DNA from: Methylomarinovum tepidoasis | GTDB lineage: Bacteria > Pseudomonadota > Gammaproteobacteria > Methylococcales > Methylothermaceae | Assembly (NCBI RefSeq): GCF_030294985.1 | Contig: NZ_AP024718.1 | Span: 620,001-684,000 of the forward strand | DNA length: 64,000 bases | Reading direction: 5' to 3' | Shown here: one piece after another, positions 47,699 through 56,898 of the stretch | Layout: every line of letters starts with the position of its first letter | Position numbering within the stretch: position 1 is the first letter of the stretch | Made by a program: the position numbers and the translations under genes | Notes under the pieces: model-generated | Told to the model about the DNA's origin: nothing | Databases searched by the model: none | Seen by the model: only the letters and a program-made list of their open reading frames with translations

Positions 47699-48289
47699 AT
47701 GCCTTCCGTCATCGATCTTTACGAGCGCCTTTCCAGCGCGCCGGACGACAAAACCCGCGCCAAGATCATCGCCGAGGCGTTCGAGGCGCTGGAGGAACGC
47801 TATCCCAACCTGGGGGACATGGCCACCCGCCAGGATCTGCGGGAAACCGAATTGAAGCTGATCAAGGAAATCGAGCAGGTCAAGGCGGAGCTCCGAGTGG
47901 AAATCGAACAAGTCCGCACCGACCTCACCAAAGAGATCGAGAAAGTCCGCGCCGATCTCACCAAGGAAATCGAACAAGTCCGGGCCGATCTCAAAGTGGA
48001 GATTGAACAGGTCCGCGCCGATCTCACCAAGGAAATCGAGCAAGTTCGGGCCGATCTCAAGGTGGAAATCGAACAGGTGCGGGCCGATCTCACCAAGGAA
48101 ATCGAAAAAGTCCGGTTGGAGACCGAAAAGGTGAGGTCCGAGCTCAAAGTGGAAATCGCCCGGCTGCGGGTGGATTTGAATTCCGACATCTCCCGGGCTC
48201 AGCTCACCTGGCTCAAATGGAGCTTTGTGTTCTGGATCTCCCAGCTCGGCGCCATTTTGCTGCTGCTGTGGCGGGTGTGGCCGAGATGA
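47699..48289 (+). CDS. Hendecad-repeat coiled-coil membrane protein (DUF1640-like)
   Basis: A 196-residue protein. The N-terminal region MPSVIDLYERLSSAPDD is followed by eight near-identical 11-residue repeats (EIEQVRADLTK/KV) at residues 57-144, then further coiled coil and one C-terminal membrane helix (WLKWSFVFWISQLGAILLLL, about 172-193). The design matches DUF1640/CCDC90-like small coiled-coil membrane proteins. The start at 47699 begins the conserved-looking part; upstream residues are not conserved-like. The 4-bp overlap with the next gene suggests co-transcription. Confidence 0.8.
   Translation: MPSVIDLYERLSSAPDDKTRAKIIAEAFEALEERYPNLGDMATRQDLRETELKLIKEIEQVKAELRVEIEQVRTDLTKEIEKVRADLTKEIEQVRADLKVEIEQVRADLTKEIEQVRADLKVEIEQVRADLTKEIEKVRLETEKVRSELKVEIARLRVDLNSDISRAQLTWLKWSFVFWISQLGAILLLLWRVWPR
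47867..48130 (+). repeat. 33-bp tandem repeats coding hendecads
   Basis: Eight copies of a 33-bp unit in frame, encoding EIEQVRADLTK variants. The copies differ at silent and a few replacement positions, and they alternate between LTK and LKV endings. Such in-frame repeats can expand or contract without breaking the gene, changing coiled-coil length. Confidence 0.85.
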
Positions 48290-48861
48290 AGACCGAAGCC
48301 TTCGTCCTCGCGGTCACCGCCAGAGACCGTCCCGGCATCATCGCCGCCATCACCGAAGCGGTGTTCGCGCTGGGCGGCAACGTCACCGAGCTGAGCCAGA
48401 CGGTAATGGGCGGCTACTTCACCCTGATCCTGCGCGCCGACCTGCCGGCGGGGCTGGACCCGGCCCGAATCAAGCAGGCCGTGGAACAGGCAAGGCCGGA
48501 ACTGGGACTTGCGGTCCACGTGCGCCGCTATCGGCCCGAACCGCTGTTCCGGCCGGCAGAGGGCGCCCAAGTCTACTTCCTCACCGTCCAGGGACCGGAC
48601 CGGCCGGGGCTGATCGCCGCGGTCACCCGGTTTCTGGCCGAGCATGACGTCAACATCGAGGATCTCTACACCCGCAGCGAGACTGGGAACATCACCATGA
48701 TCTTCCAGATCCATCCCCGCGATGCCGGTGCCCTCGAGGGCCTGCGCGCCGGGTTGCCGGCACTGGCGGAACGGCTCGGTGTCGATCTCCACCTGCTCCA
48801 CCGGGACATCCTCCGCACCACCAGCGAGGTGGGCGCCATCCGCCGCCTGGTGCAGCCATGA
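48286..48861 (+). CDS. Tandem ACT-domain protein (GcvR-like)
   Basis: A 191-residue protein of two ACT domains: the first from FVLAVTARDRPGIIAAITEA (about 6-25), the second from YFLTVQGPDRPGLIAAVTRF (about 99-118). This resembles GcvR, the glycine-cleavage regulator. It is coupled to the UPF0210 gene by a 4-bp overlap, a pairing seen widely, so it likely senses an amino acid for that partner. The ligand is unknown. Confidence 0.85.
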   Translation: MKTEAFVLAVTARDRPGIIAAITEAVFALGGNVTELSQTVMGGYFTLILRADLPAGLDPARIKQAVEQARPELGLAVHVRRYRPEPLFRPAEGAQVYFLTVQGPDRPGLIAAVTRFLAEHDVNIEDLYTRSETGNITMIFQIHPRDAGALEGLRAGLPALAERLGVDLHLLHRDILRTTSEVGAIRRLVQP

Positions 48862-50225
48862 TGCGCATCGAGGACATCCTCATGACCCTGCGCATGTTCC
48901 AGGACGAGAACTGCGACGTGCGCACCGTGACCTTGGGGATCAACCTGATGGACTGCGCCGATCCGGACGTGGCCGCCTGCTGCGGCAAGGTCCGGGACAA
49001 GCTCCAGCGCCTCGCCGGCCGGCTGGTGACGGAGGGACGGGCGGTCTCGGCCCGCTACGGCATCCCCATCGTCAACTACCGCATCGCCGTCACCCCGGTG
49101 GCCTGGTGGGCCGCCGGTCACGACCACAACGGGCTGGTGCGCATCGCCCGGACGCTGGACCAGGTGGCGGCGGACATCGGCGTCGATTTCATCGGCGGCT
49201 TCTCCGCCCTGGTGGAAAAGGGGGAAACCGAGGCCGACCGCCGCCTCATCGCCGCCCTTCCCGAGGCCCTGGGGACCACCTCGCGGGTGTGCGGCTCGGT
49301 CAACGTGGCCTCCTCGCGCGCCGGCATCAACATGGATGCGATCCTGGCGGTCAGCCGTTCGCTTCTGGAACTGGCCCGGCGCACCGCCGAGGCCGACGGC
49401 TTCGGCTGCGCCAAGCTGGTGGTGTTCGCCAACGTCCCCGACGACAATCCTTTCATGGCCGGGGCCTTGCACGGGGCCGGAGAGCCGGAATGCGTCGTCA
49501 ACGTCGGCGTCTCCGGTCCCGGCGTGGTCAAGCGGGCGGTGGAGCGGTTGCGGGCGCATACCGCGCACCCCGATCTGGGGGAAATCGCCGAGGAGATCAA
49601 GCACACCGCCTTCCGCATCACCCGCATCGGCGAGCTCATCGGCACCGCCCTGGCCCAGCGCCTGGAGGTGTCTTTCGGCATCGTCGATCTGTCCCTGGCG
49701 CCGACCCCCAAGATCGGCGACTCGGTGGGGGAGATTCTCCAGGCCATGGGAATCGAAAACATCGGCGCCGCCGGCTCCACCGCCGCCCTGGCCCTGCTCA
49801 CCGACGCGGTCAAGAAGGGCGGGGCCTTCGCCTCCTCGTCGGTGGGCGGGCTGTCGGGGGCCTTCATTCCGGTGAGCGAGGACACGGTGCTGGCCCAGGC
49901 GGCCGCCGCCGGTCATCTCTCCATCGAGAAGCTGGAGGCCATAACCGCCATCTGCTCGGTGGGGCTGGACATGGTGTGCATCCCCGGCGACACCGCCGCC
50001 GAAACCCTCGCCGGCGTCATCGCCGACGAATGCGCCATCGGGGTCATGAACCACAAGACCACCGCCTGCCGCCTGATCCCCGTCCCCGGCAAGGGGCCGG
50101 GGGAGGTGGCGGTGTTCGGCGGCCTGTTCGGCGAGGCGCCGGTGATGCCGGTGCGCGCTGGCGGCGAGGGCTTCATCCGCCTCGGCGGGCGCATCCCGGC
50201 GCCGATCCACGCCCTGCGCAACTGA
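48858..50225 (+). CDS. UPF0210 / DUF711 family protein
   Basis: A 455-residue member of the UPF0210 (PFL) family. It begins MRIEDILMTLRMFQDENCDV and contains GGFSALVEKGETEADRRLIA and DLSLAPTPKIGDSVGEIL. The family is structurally known but its reaction is not assigned; its constant pairing with an ACT protein suggests an amino-acid-linked role. It shares one base with the next gene (TGATG). Confidence 0.9.
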   Translation: MMRIEDILMTLRMFQDENCDVRTVTLGINLMDCADPDVAACCGKVRDKLQRLAGRLVTEGRAVSARYGIPIVNYRIAVTPVAWWAAGHDHNGLVRIARTLDQVAADIGVDFIGGFSALVEKGETEADRRLIAALPEALGTTSRVCGSVNVASSRAGINMDAILAVSRSLLELARRTAEADGFGCAKLVVFANVPDDNPFMAGALHGAGEPECVVNVGVSGPGVVKRAVERLRAHTAHPDLGEIAEEIKHTAFRITRIGELIGTALAQRLEVSFGIVDLSLAPTPKIGDSVGEILQAMGIENIGAAGSTAALALLTDAVKKGGAFASSSVGGLSGAFIPVSEDTVLAQAAAAGHLSIEKLEAITAICSVGLDMVCIPGDTAAETLAGVIADECAIGVMNHKTTACRLIPVPGKGPGEVAVFGGLFGEAPVMPVRAGGEGFIRLGGRIPAPIHALRN

Positions 50226-51157
50226 TGCCGCGGACCGCGCTGCGCGCCATTCCCACCAATCTGGTCATGGGATTTCTGGGAGTGGGCAAGACCACCGCCA
50301 TCCTGCACCTTCTGGCCCACAAACCGGAAAACGAGCGCTGGGCGGTACTGGTGAACGAGTTCGGTGCCGTGGGGATCGATGGCGCCATCCTCGGCGGATG
50401 CGGGGCCGTGGTCCGGGAGGTGCCCGGCGGGTGCATGTGTTGTGCCGCAGGCGTCCCCCTGCAGGTAGCGGTAAACCGGCTGCTGCGGTCAGCCCGGCCG
50501 GACCGGTTGCTGATCGAGCCTTCCGGGCTGGGCCATCCGCGCCGGGTACTGGCCACGCTAGCAGGCGAGCATTTCCGCACCGTCCTCGATCTACGCGCCG
50601 CCTTGTGCCTGGTCGATCCCCGCAAGCTGGCCGATCCCCGTTACCGGGAGCACGAACATTTCGTGGATCAGATCCAGCTGGCGGACGTGCTGGTCGCCAA
50701 CAAGACCGACCTGGCCGACGCCGAGGATTTGCGGCGTTTCGCGCGTTGGGCCAACCGCTGCACGCCCGCCAAGGCCGTGGTCGCCCACGTCACCCACGGG
50801 CGGGTCGATCCCGCCTGGATCGATCTGCCCCGCCATCCCCACCGCCCCCCCGTCACCACGGCGGCGCCCGAAGACAGCGGCTATCACAGTCAGGGCTGGA
50901 CCTTTCCGGCCGCTGCCGTCTTCGACCACAGCCGCCTGTGCGCCTGGATCGGGGAAACGGCGCCGCAGCGGCTCAAGGGGGTGGTCCGGACCGAGCAGGG
51001 CTGGTTCGTGTTCAATTACAGCGACGGCCGTCTGCACGTCACCGCAACCCGACCCCGGGACGACAGCCGGCTCGAGCGGCTAGACCGCACGGAACCCGCC
51101 GCCTCCTTCGAGGCAGGACTGCTGGCGTGCCGTCGAGACGCTCCCGGCACCGACTAG
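50225..51157 (+). CDS. CobW/YjiA-type G3E GTPase (metal chaperone family)
   Basis: A 310-residue G3E GTPase. Walker A GFLGVGKTT is at about 16-24. The metal-binding CxCC motif is in EVPGGCMCCAAG (about 66-77), the switch IEPSGLGHPRR follows, and NKTD gives guanine specificity. A C-terminal CobW domain (about 215-300) is present. Such proteins deliver zinc or other metals. I chose ATG 50225 because it shares a base with the UPF0210 stop. The client here is unknown. It overlaps the convergent aminotransferase stop by 4 bp. Confidence 0.87.
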   Translation: MPRTALRAIPTNLVMGFLGVGKTTAILHLLAHKPENERWAVLVNEFGAVGIDGAILGGCGAVVREVPGGCMCCAAGVPLQVAVNRLLRSARPDRLLIEPSGLGHPRRVLATLAGEHFRTVLDLRAALCLVDPRKLADPRYREHEHFVDQIQLADVLVANKTDLADAEDLRRFARWANRCTPAKAVVAHVTHGRVDPAWIDLPRHPHRPPVTTAAPEDSGYHSQGWTFPAAAVFDHSRLCAWIGETAPQRLKGVVRTEQGWFVFNYSDGRLHVTATRPRDDSRLERLDRTEPAASFEAGLLACRRDAPGTD

Positions 51158-52338
51158 GCTGCGACGCCGGCGATCCGCTCCAGCGCCTTTTCCAGATTCT
51201 CCATGCTGGTGGCGATGGAAATGCGCACGTGCCCCGGCGCCCCGAAGGCCGAGCCGGGCACCAGGGCCACACCCGCCTGCTCGATCAGGTATTCCGCCAG
51301 GGCCACGTCGTCCTCGACGCCGTCGAGAGCGGCGATCATGCCTTCCACATTGGGGAAGACGTAGAAGGTGCCGTCGGTGGCCAGACAGTCGATGCCGGGG
51401 ATGCGGTTGAGTCGTTCCACCACGAAGTCGTGGCGCTGTTTGAAGGCCTTAAGCATTTCCGCGATGCAGGACTGATCGCCCTCCAGGGCCGCCTGGGCGG
51501 CGGCCTGGGAGATGGAGGTGGGATTGGAGGTGCTCTGGGACTGGATCTTCTTCATCGCCTGGATGACTTCCTTAGGTCCCCCGGCGTAGCCGATGCGCCA
51601 GCCGGTCATGGAATAAGCCTTGGAGACGCCATTGAGCACCAGGGTACGGTCGTACAGCTCGGGGCAGACGTTGAGGATGTTACAGAAGCTGCCCTCCTCC
51701 CAGACGATGTGCTCGTACATATCGTCGCTGGCGATGACCACCTGGGGATGCCGCAGCAGCACTTCGGCCAGCCCCTTAAGCTCCTCGCGGCTGTAGGCCT
51801 GGCCTGTGGGATTGGAGGGGCTGTTGAGGACGAACAGGCAGGTTTTCGGGGTGATGGCCGCCTCCAGCTGGGCGGGGGTGATCTTGAACTTCTGGTCCTG
51901 TCCTGCGGCGACGATCACCGGCTTGGCGTCGGCCAGCAGCACCATGTCGGGATAGGACACCCAATAGGGGGCGGGGATGATCACCTCGTCGCCCGCATCC
52001 AGCAGCGCCTGGGCCAGGTTGTAGAAGCTCTGCTTGCCGCCGCAGGACACCAGAATCTGATCCGGCTGGTATTCCAGGCCGTTGTTGCGGCGGAACTTGG
52101 CGATCACCGCCTGTTTCAAAGAGGGAATCCCGTCCACGGGAGTATACTTGGTCATCCCCGCCCTGATGGCCTCGATGGCCGCCCGCTTGATATGCTCGGG
52201 GGTGTCGAAATCCGGCTCCCCGGCCCCGAGGCCGATGACGTCTCTGCCTGCGGCGCGCATGGCCGCAGCGCGGGCGGTGACGGCGAGAGTGGGTGACGGC
52301 TTGATCCGCTGGACACGCTGGGACAGTGGGATGGTCAT
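51154..52338 (-). CDS. aspC: Aspartate/aromatic aminotransferase (class I)
   Basis: A 394-residue PLP-dependent aminotransferase of fold type I, subgroup I-gamma (AspAT like those of Thermus and Rhizobium). It starts MTIPLSQRVQRIKPSPTLAV; LNSPSNPTGQAYSREEL is the cofactor/substrate motif, SDDMYEHIVWE is typical, and LVLNGVSKAYSMTGWRIGYA carries the PLP Lys. It is divergent from uvrB with a 35-bp gap to the chosen uvrB start. Confidence 0.93.
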   Translation of the reverse strand: MTIPLSQRVQRIKPSPTLAVTARAAAMRAAGRDVIGLGAGEPDFDTPEHIKRAAIEAIRAGMTKYTPVDGIPSLKQAVIAKFRRNNGLEYQPDQILVSCGGKQSFYNLAQALLDAGDEVIIPAPYWVSYPDMVLLADAKPVIVAAGQDQKFKITPAQLEAAITPKTCLFVLNSPSNPTGQAYSREELKGLAEVLLRHPQVVIASDDMYEHIVWEEGSFCNILNVCPELYDRTLVLNGVSKAYSMTGWRIGYAGGPKEVIQAMKKIQSQSTSNPTSISQAAAQAALEGDQSCIAEMLKAFKQRHDFVVERLNRIPGIDCLATDGTFYVFPNVEGMIAALDGVEDDVALAEYLIEQAGVALVPGSAFGAPGHVRISIATSMENLEKALERIAGVAA

Positions 52339-52373
52339 AGGCTTGGCCCTGAATCGTGACTGGAGTTGAACAG

Positions 52374-54494
52374 ATGAAATCCCCGGAAATCGGTTCCCGC
52401 CGCTCGGTTTACCGCAAGGTACTGGATAAAACGCGGGAACAAAGCGACAACATGATACCCGATGACGCTCGGGTGCTGAATCCCAAAACCGGCAAGTCCT
52501 TCAAACTCCACAGTCCCTACCAGCCGGCTGGCGATCAGCCCGAGGCGATCCGCCGGCTGGTGGCGGGACTGCGCCACGGCGAGCTGCATCAGACCCTGTT
52601 AGGAGTCACGGGATCGGGGAAAACGCACACCATGGCCAGAGTCATCGCCGAGATGCAGCGCCCGGCCCTGATCCTGGCCCCCAACAAGACCCTGGCGGCC
52701 CAGCTCTACGGGGAGATGAAGCAGTTCTTCCCGGAGAACGCGGTGGAGTACTTCGTCTCCTACTACGACTACTACCAGCCGGAGGCGTATCTGCCGGCCT
52801 CGGACACCTACATCGAAAAGGACGCCTCCCTCAACGAGCACATCGAGCAGATGCGCCTGTCGGCCACCAAGGCGCTGCTGGAGCGGCGCGACGTGGTCAT
52901 CGTCGCCACCGTCTCCTCCATCTACGGCCTGGGGGAACCGGCGGCCTACTTCGAGATGGTGCTGCACCTGCGCCGCGGCGACCTCATCGACCAGCGTTCG
53001 ATCCTGCGCCGCCTGGCGGAAATGCAGTACACCCGCAATGACACGGAGCTTAGGCGCGGCACCTTCCGGGTCCGCGGCGACGTCATCGACATCTTCCCGG
53101 CCGAATCCGAAACCGAAGCCCTGCGGGTGGAGCTGTTCGACGACGAGGTCGAACGCCTGAGCCTGTTCGATCCTTTGACCGGCGAGGTGCTGAGTCCGGT
53201 GGCGCGCTACACCGTCTATCCCAAGACCCACTACGTCACCCCGCGCCAGACCCTGCTCAAGGCCGTGGACGCCATCAAGGCCGAACTGCACCAGCGCCTC
53301 GAGGAACTGCGCCGCGACGGCAAGCTGGTGGAGGCCCAGCGCCTGGAGCAGCGCACCCGCTTCGACCTGGAGATGATCCTGGAGGTGGGCTACTGCTCCG
53401 GGATCGAGAACTACTCCCGTCACCTGTCCGGGCGCAAACCCGGCGAGCCGCCCCCCACCCTGTTCGACTACCTGCCCGACGACGGCATCGTCTTCATCGA
53501 CGAAAGCCATGTCACCATTCCCCAGCTGCGCGCCATGTACCGCGGCGACCGCTCCCGCAAGGAGACCCTGGTAAGCTACGGCTTCCGCCTGCCCTCGGCC
53601 CTGGACAACCGCCCCCTCACCTTCGAGGAGTTCGAGGCCCGCGCCCCCCAGCGCATCTACGTCTCCGCCACCCCCGGCCCTTACGAGCAGGAACATTCAG
53701 GCACCGTGGTCGAACAGGTGGTGCGCCCCACCGGCCTGGTGGACCCGGAGGTGGAAGTGCGCCCGGCCCTGACCCAGGTGGACGACCTGCTGTCGGAGAT
53801 CAACCGGCGGGCGGCGCGGGACGAGCGCATCCTGGTCACCACCCTCACCAAACGCATGGCCGAGGATCTCACCGACTACCTGATGGAGCACGGCGTGCGG
53901 GTGCGCTATCTGCACTCGGACATCGACACCGTCGAGCGGGTGGAGATCATCCAGGACCTGCGCAGGGGGGCGTTCGACGTACTGGTGGGCATCAACCTGC
54001 TGCGCGAGGGGCTGGACATGCCGGAGGTGTCGCTGGTGGCGATCCTAGACGCCGACAAGGAGGGCTTCCTGCGTTCCACCGTGTCCCTGATCCAGACCAT
54101 CGGCCGCGCCGCCCGCAACGTCCACGGCAAGGCCATCCTCTATGCCGACACCGTCACCGAGGCTATGCGCCGCGCCATCGAGGAGACCGGGCGCCGCCGC
54201 GCCAAGCAGATCGCCTACAACGAGAAGCACGGCATCACCCCCAGGAGCGCGGTCCGCTCCCTGGGCGATATCCTGGAGCTGCCGGTTCCCGGCGCCGGCG
54301 GTAAAAGATCCCGCAAGGTGGCCGAATCCCAGGGGGACTACGAGGCGCTGCCCAGATCCCCCAAGGAAACCGCCCGCCTCATCAAGCAACTGGAGGAACA
54401 GATGTACCGCCACGCCCGGAATCTGGAGTTCGAGGAGGCCGCCAGAGTGCGCGACCGCATCGCGGCCCTGAAAGCCAGCCTGACGGCAGGCTGA
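52374..54494 (+). CDS. uvrB: Excinuclease ABC subunit B
   Basis: A 706-residue UvrB, the damage-verifying helicase of nucleotide excision repair. Walker A GVTGSGKT is in the usual place, the beta-hairpin [20 protein letters not shown] follows, then [12 protein letters not shown] (DESH box), and a C-terminal UVR motif ([20 protein letters not shown]). The core [17 protein letters not shown] begins about 42 residues in. I chose ATG 52374, with GGAG eight bases upstream; ATG 52452 would give 680 residues, closer to the usual 673. The start is therefore uncertain. Confidence 0.95.
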   Translation: MKSPEIGSRRSVYRKVLDKTREQSDNMIPDDARVLNPKTGKSFKLHSPYQPAGDQPEAIRRLVAGLRHGELHQTLLGVTGSGKTHTMARVIAEMQRPALILAPNKTLAAQLYGEMKQFFPENAVEYFVSYYDYYQPEAYLPASDTYIEKDASLNEHIEQMRLSATKALLERRDVVIVATVSSIYGLGEPAAYFEMVLHLRRGDLIDQRSILRRLAEMQYTRNDTELRRGTFRVRGDVIDIFPAESETEALRVELFDDEVERLSLFDPLTGEVLSPVARYTVYPKTHYVTPRQTLLKAVDAIKAELHQRLEELRRDGKLVEAQRLEQRTRFDLEMILEVGYCSGIENYSRHLSGRKPGEPPPTLFDYLPDDGIVFIDESHVTIPQLRAMYRGDRSRKETLVSYGFRLPSALDNRPLTFEEFEARAPQRIYVSATPGPYEQEHSGTVVEQVVRPTGLVDPEVEVRPALTQVDDLLSEINRRAARDERILVTTLTKRMAEDLTDYLMEHGVRVRYLHSDIDTVERVEIIQDLRRGAFDVLVGINLLREGLDMPEVSLVAILDADKEGFLRSTVSLIQTIGRAARNVHGKAILYADTVTEAMRRAIEETGRRRAKQIAYNEKHGITPRSAVRSLGDILELPVPGAGGKRSRKVAESQGDYEALPRSPKETARLIKQLEEQMYRHARNLEFEEAARVRDRIAALKASLTAG

Positions 54495-54557
54495 CGCTGA
54501 TCCAAAAACCAGACCTGTGCTAGACTTCGGTTCCAATTCCCTTTCCATCCGACTGAC

Positions 54558-54896
54558 ATGGCCCTGGCCGAAGAAGACCTGGAACAGATCCGCCGCCTGA
54601 TCCGCAAGGAAGTGGCTGCCCAGACCGCACCCTCAGTGGGACTGGTGCGCTACGATCTGGAGCTGCGCGAGCGCATCGTGCGGGTGGAGGAGGAGCTCAA
54701 ACACCAGCGTGAGCTCATGGAGCAGGGCTTTCGCCTAATGGACAAGCGCTTCGAGCAGGTGGATAAACGCTTCGAACAAGTGGACAAACATCTGGAGGCA
54801 CTGACCAACCGCCTCGACCGTTTCATGCGCTGGTCCTTCGCCGTCACCCTGACCGTCGGGGGGCTGGTGGTGACTGCGATCAAGTATTTGCCTTAA
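54558..54896 (+). CDS. Small coiled-coil membrane protein
   Basis: A 112-residue protein. Residues about 1-80 form a coiled coil with heptad-like repeats (MDKRFEQVDKRFEQVDKHLE), and the C-terminus has one membrane helix (FAVTLTVGGLVVTAIKY). It resembles, on a smaller scale, the DUF1640-like protein at 47.7 kb. An extended -10-like TGTGCTAGACT lies about 35 bp upstream. The function is unknown. Confidence 0.7.
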   Translation: MALAEEDLEQIRRLIRKEVAAQTAPSVGLVRYDLELRERIVRVEEELKHQRELMEQGFRLMDKRFEQVDKRFEQVDKHLEALTNRLDRFMRWSFAVTLTVGGLVVTAIKYLP

Positions 54897-54961
54897 GATT
54901 ACTGGAAACCGAAGCCGATCCAAGGTTAAATCGCCCCTACCAACCATCAACTTAGTCCACC

Positions 54962-55597
54962 ATGCACAAAAACATCCGCTGGCACAACGCCACCGTCACC
55001 CGGCGCGACCGCGAACGCCTCAACGGCCACCGAAGTTTCATCCTATGGTTCACCGGGCTTTCCGGCGCCGGCAAATCCACCTTGGCCCACCGAGTCGAGG
55101 AACTGCTGTTCCTGCGCGGCTGCCGCACCTACGTCTTCGACGGCGACAACGTCCGCCACGGCCTCTGCAGCGATTTGGGCTTTAGCGCCGAGGACCGTCA
55201 CGAGAACATCCGCCGCATCGGCGAGATGAGCAAGCTGTTCGTGGACGCCGGGGTCATCGCCCTGACCGCCTTCATCTCCCCCTTCCGCCGGGACCGGGAG
55301 ATGGTGCGCAGGCTGGTGGAGCCGGGCGACTTCATCGAGATCTACTGCAACACCCCGCTGGAGATCTGCGAGCAGCGTGACGTCAAGGGGCTGTACCAGA
55401 AGGCCCGCCGCGGCGAAATCAAGGATTTCACCGGCATCTCCTCTCCTTACGAGCCGCCGGAAAATCCGGAAATCGTGGTCAACACCGGCAACGATCCCCT
55501 CGACGAGTGCGCCCGCCAGATCCTCGATTACCTGGAAAAAAACGGCAAGATCGCCGCCATCCCCGAAGAACTCAAACAATGGGAGAAATGTCCGTGA
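54962..55597 (+). CDS. cysC: Adenylylsulfate kinase
   Basis: A 211-residue APS kinase forming PAPS from APS and ATP in sulfate assimilation. It begins [20 protein letters not shown], the typical N-terminus. P-loop [12 protein letters not shown] is at about 32-43, then [20 protein letters not shown], and [20 protein letters not shown]. Its stop overlaps the galU GTG start by 4 bp. The other sulfate genes (cysND) are not in this window. Confidence 0.95.
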   Translation: MHKNIRWHNATVTRRDRERLNGHRSFILWFTGLSGAGKSTLAHRVEELLFLRGCRTYVFDGDNVRHGLCSDLGFSAEDRHENIRRIGEMSKLFVDAGVIALTAFISPFRRDREMVRRLVEPGDFIEIYCNTPLEICEQRDVKGLYQKARRGEIKDFTGISSPYEPPENPEIVVNTGNDPLDECARQILDYLEKNGKIAAIPEELKQWEKCP

Positions 55598-56466
55598 AGC
55601 TCAGGAAAGCCGTCTTCCCCGTCGCCGGCCTCGGCACCCGTTTCCTGCCGGCCACCAAGGCCAGCCCCAAGGAAATGCTGCCGGTGGTGGACAAACCCCT
55701 GATCCAGTACAGCGTCGAGGAGGCCCATGAAGCTGGCGCGGATCTGATGGTGTTCGTCACCGGCCGCAACAAGCGCAACATCCCCGATCACTTCGACAAA
55801 GCCTTCGAGCTGGAAATCGAGCTGGAACGGCGCGGCAAGGCCCGTCTTTTGGAAATGGTGCGCAGCATCCCGCCGGCCGGCGTCCGCTGCGCCTACACCC
55901 GCCAACCGGAGGCGCTGGGACTGGGCCATGCGGTCCTCTGCGCTCACCCCCTGGTGGGGGACGAGCCCTTCGCGGTGCTGCTGGCCGACGATCTCATCGC
56001 CAACAACGGCGGTCCCGGTTGCCTGAAACAGATGGCGGACATCTACGACCGCCACAAGGGGTCGGTGCTGGCGGTGCAGGAGGTCCCCCGGGAGGCTACC
56101 GCCAGTTACGGCATCGTCGCCATCGAACCGGTGGACGACCGTCTCGGCCGCATCACCCACATCGTGGAAAAACCCAAGCCGGAAGACGCTCCCTCCAACC
56201 TGGCCGTGGTCGGCCGCTACATCCTCACCCCTCGGATCTTCGAACTGCTGGAAACCACCCCCCGTGGCGCCGGCGGCGAGATCCAGCTGACCGACGCCAT
56301 CGCCCGGCTGCTGGAGAAGGAGCCGGTCTATGCCTACCGGTTCGAAGGCAAGCGTTACGACTGCGGCTCCAAGGTGGGGTATCTGGAAGCTACAGTAGAC
56401 TATGCCCTGCATCATCCCGAGGTGGCCGGGGCATTCAGAAACTATCTTGCCAAATTGAAATTCTAG
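55594..56466 (+). CDS. galU: UTP-glucose-1-phosphate uridylyltransferase
   Basis: A 290-residue GalU that makes UDP-glucose. It starts [20 protein letters not shown]; the nucleotide loop is [19 protein letters not shown] and [16 protein letters not shown] is conserved. I place the start at GTG 55594, eight bases after GGGAG and overlapping the cysC stop by 4 bp; two ATGs just upstream are worse placed. It ends 72 bp before a convergent gene. Confidence 0.94.
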   Translation: MKLRKAVFPVAGLGTRFLPATKASPKEMLPVVDKPLIQYSVEEAHEAGADLMVFVTGRNKRNIPDHFDKAFELEIELERRGKARLLEMVRSIPPAGVRCAYTRQPEALGLGHAVLCAHPLVGDEPFAVLLADDLIANNGGPGCLKQMADIYDRHKGSVLAVQEVPREATASYGIVAIEPVDDRLGRITHIVEKPKPEDAPSNLAVVGRYILTPRIFELLETTPRGAGGEIQLTDAIARLLEKEPVYAYRFEGKRYDCGSKVGYLEATVDYALHHPEVAGAFRNYLAKLKF

Positions 56467-56538
56467 AGCCAGCAGACGGTGACGAAGCGGGTGGATAACG
56501 ACCTCATGACTTCATGATGCCAGATGGCCCGCGGCGCT

Positions 56539-56898
56539 TCACGCCGCAGCGTAATGAGCGATCATCCGCACCACTTGTCCCCGCTCATCCAGACGCATGA
56601 ATTCGGCCGCATGGACGGCGTCCTGGTTGACATAGCCGAGCACCAGACTGGCGTCACCCCAAAACACGTGCTCCAGGCGGAAATGCAGGTTGGGATAATG
56701 CGCCAGTCCTATCCGGAAATAGGCGGCCAGCGCCGGCTTGCCGTGGACATCCGCCCGCCCGGTCAGATGGGCGGCGACCGGGGAGGTGACGTGCACGTCC
56801 TCGGCGTAATGGCACAGGATGCGCGCCAGATCGCGGGCGTTCCAAGCAGCGATCCAGTCACGGGCGAAAGCGGTGGCGGTTTCAGGAGTGAGCGTCAT
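56539..56898 (-). CDS. SnoaL/NTF2-like fold protein
   Basis: A 119-residue single-domain protein of the SnoaL/NTF2 fold. It opens ATAFARDWIAAWNARDLARI and then LCHYAEDVHVTSP, the common start of this superfamily. No catalytic assignment is possible. Its start overlaps the CDF transporter's end by 17 bp, so the two are co-transcribed. Its stop lies inside a GCGGCG...CGCCGC hairpin (56531-56547) that may help terminate transcription. Confidence 0.82.
   Translation of the reverse strand: MTLTPETATAFARDWIAAWNARDLARILCHYAEDVHVTSPVAAHLTGRADVHGKPALAAYFRIGLAHYPNLHFRLEHVFWGDASLVLGYVNQDAVHAAEFMRLDERGQVVRMIAHYAAA

Noticed and set aside
47867-48130. Possible CRISPR-like direct repeats
   Set aside because: Units are contiguous without spacers and encode a coiled coil in frame, so they are protein repeats.
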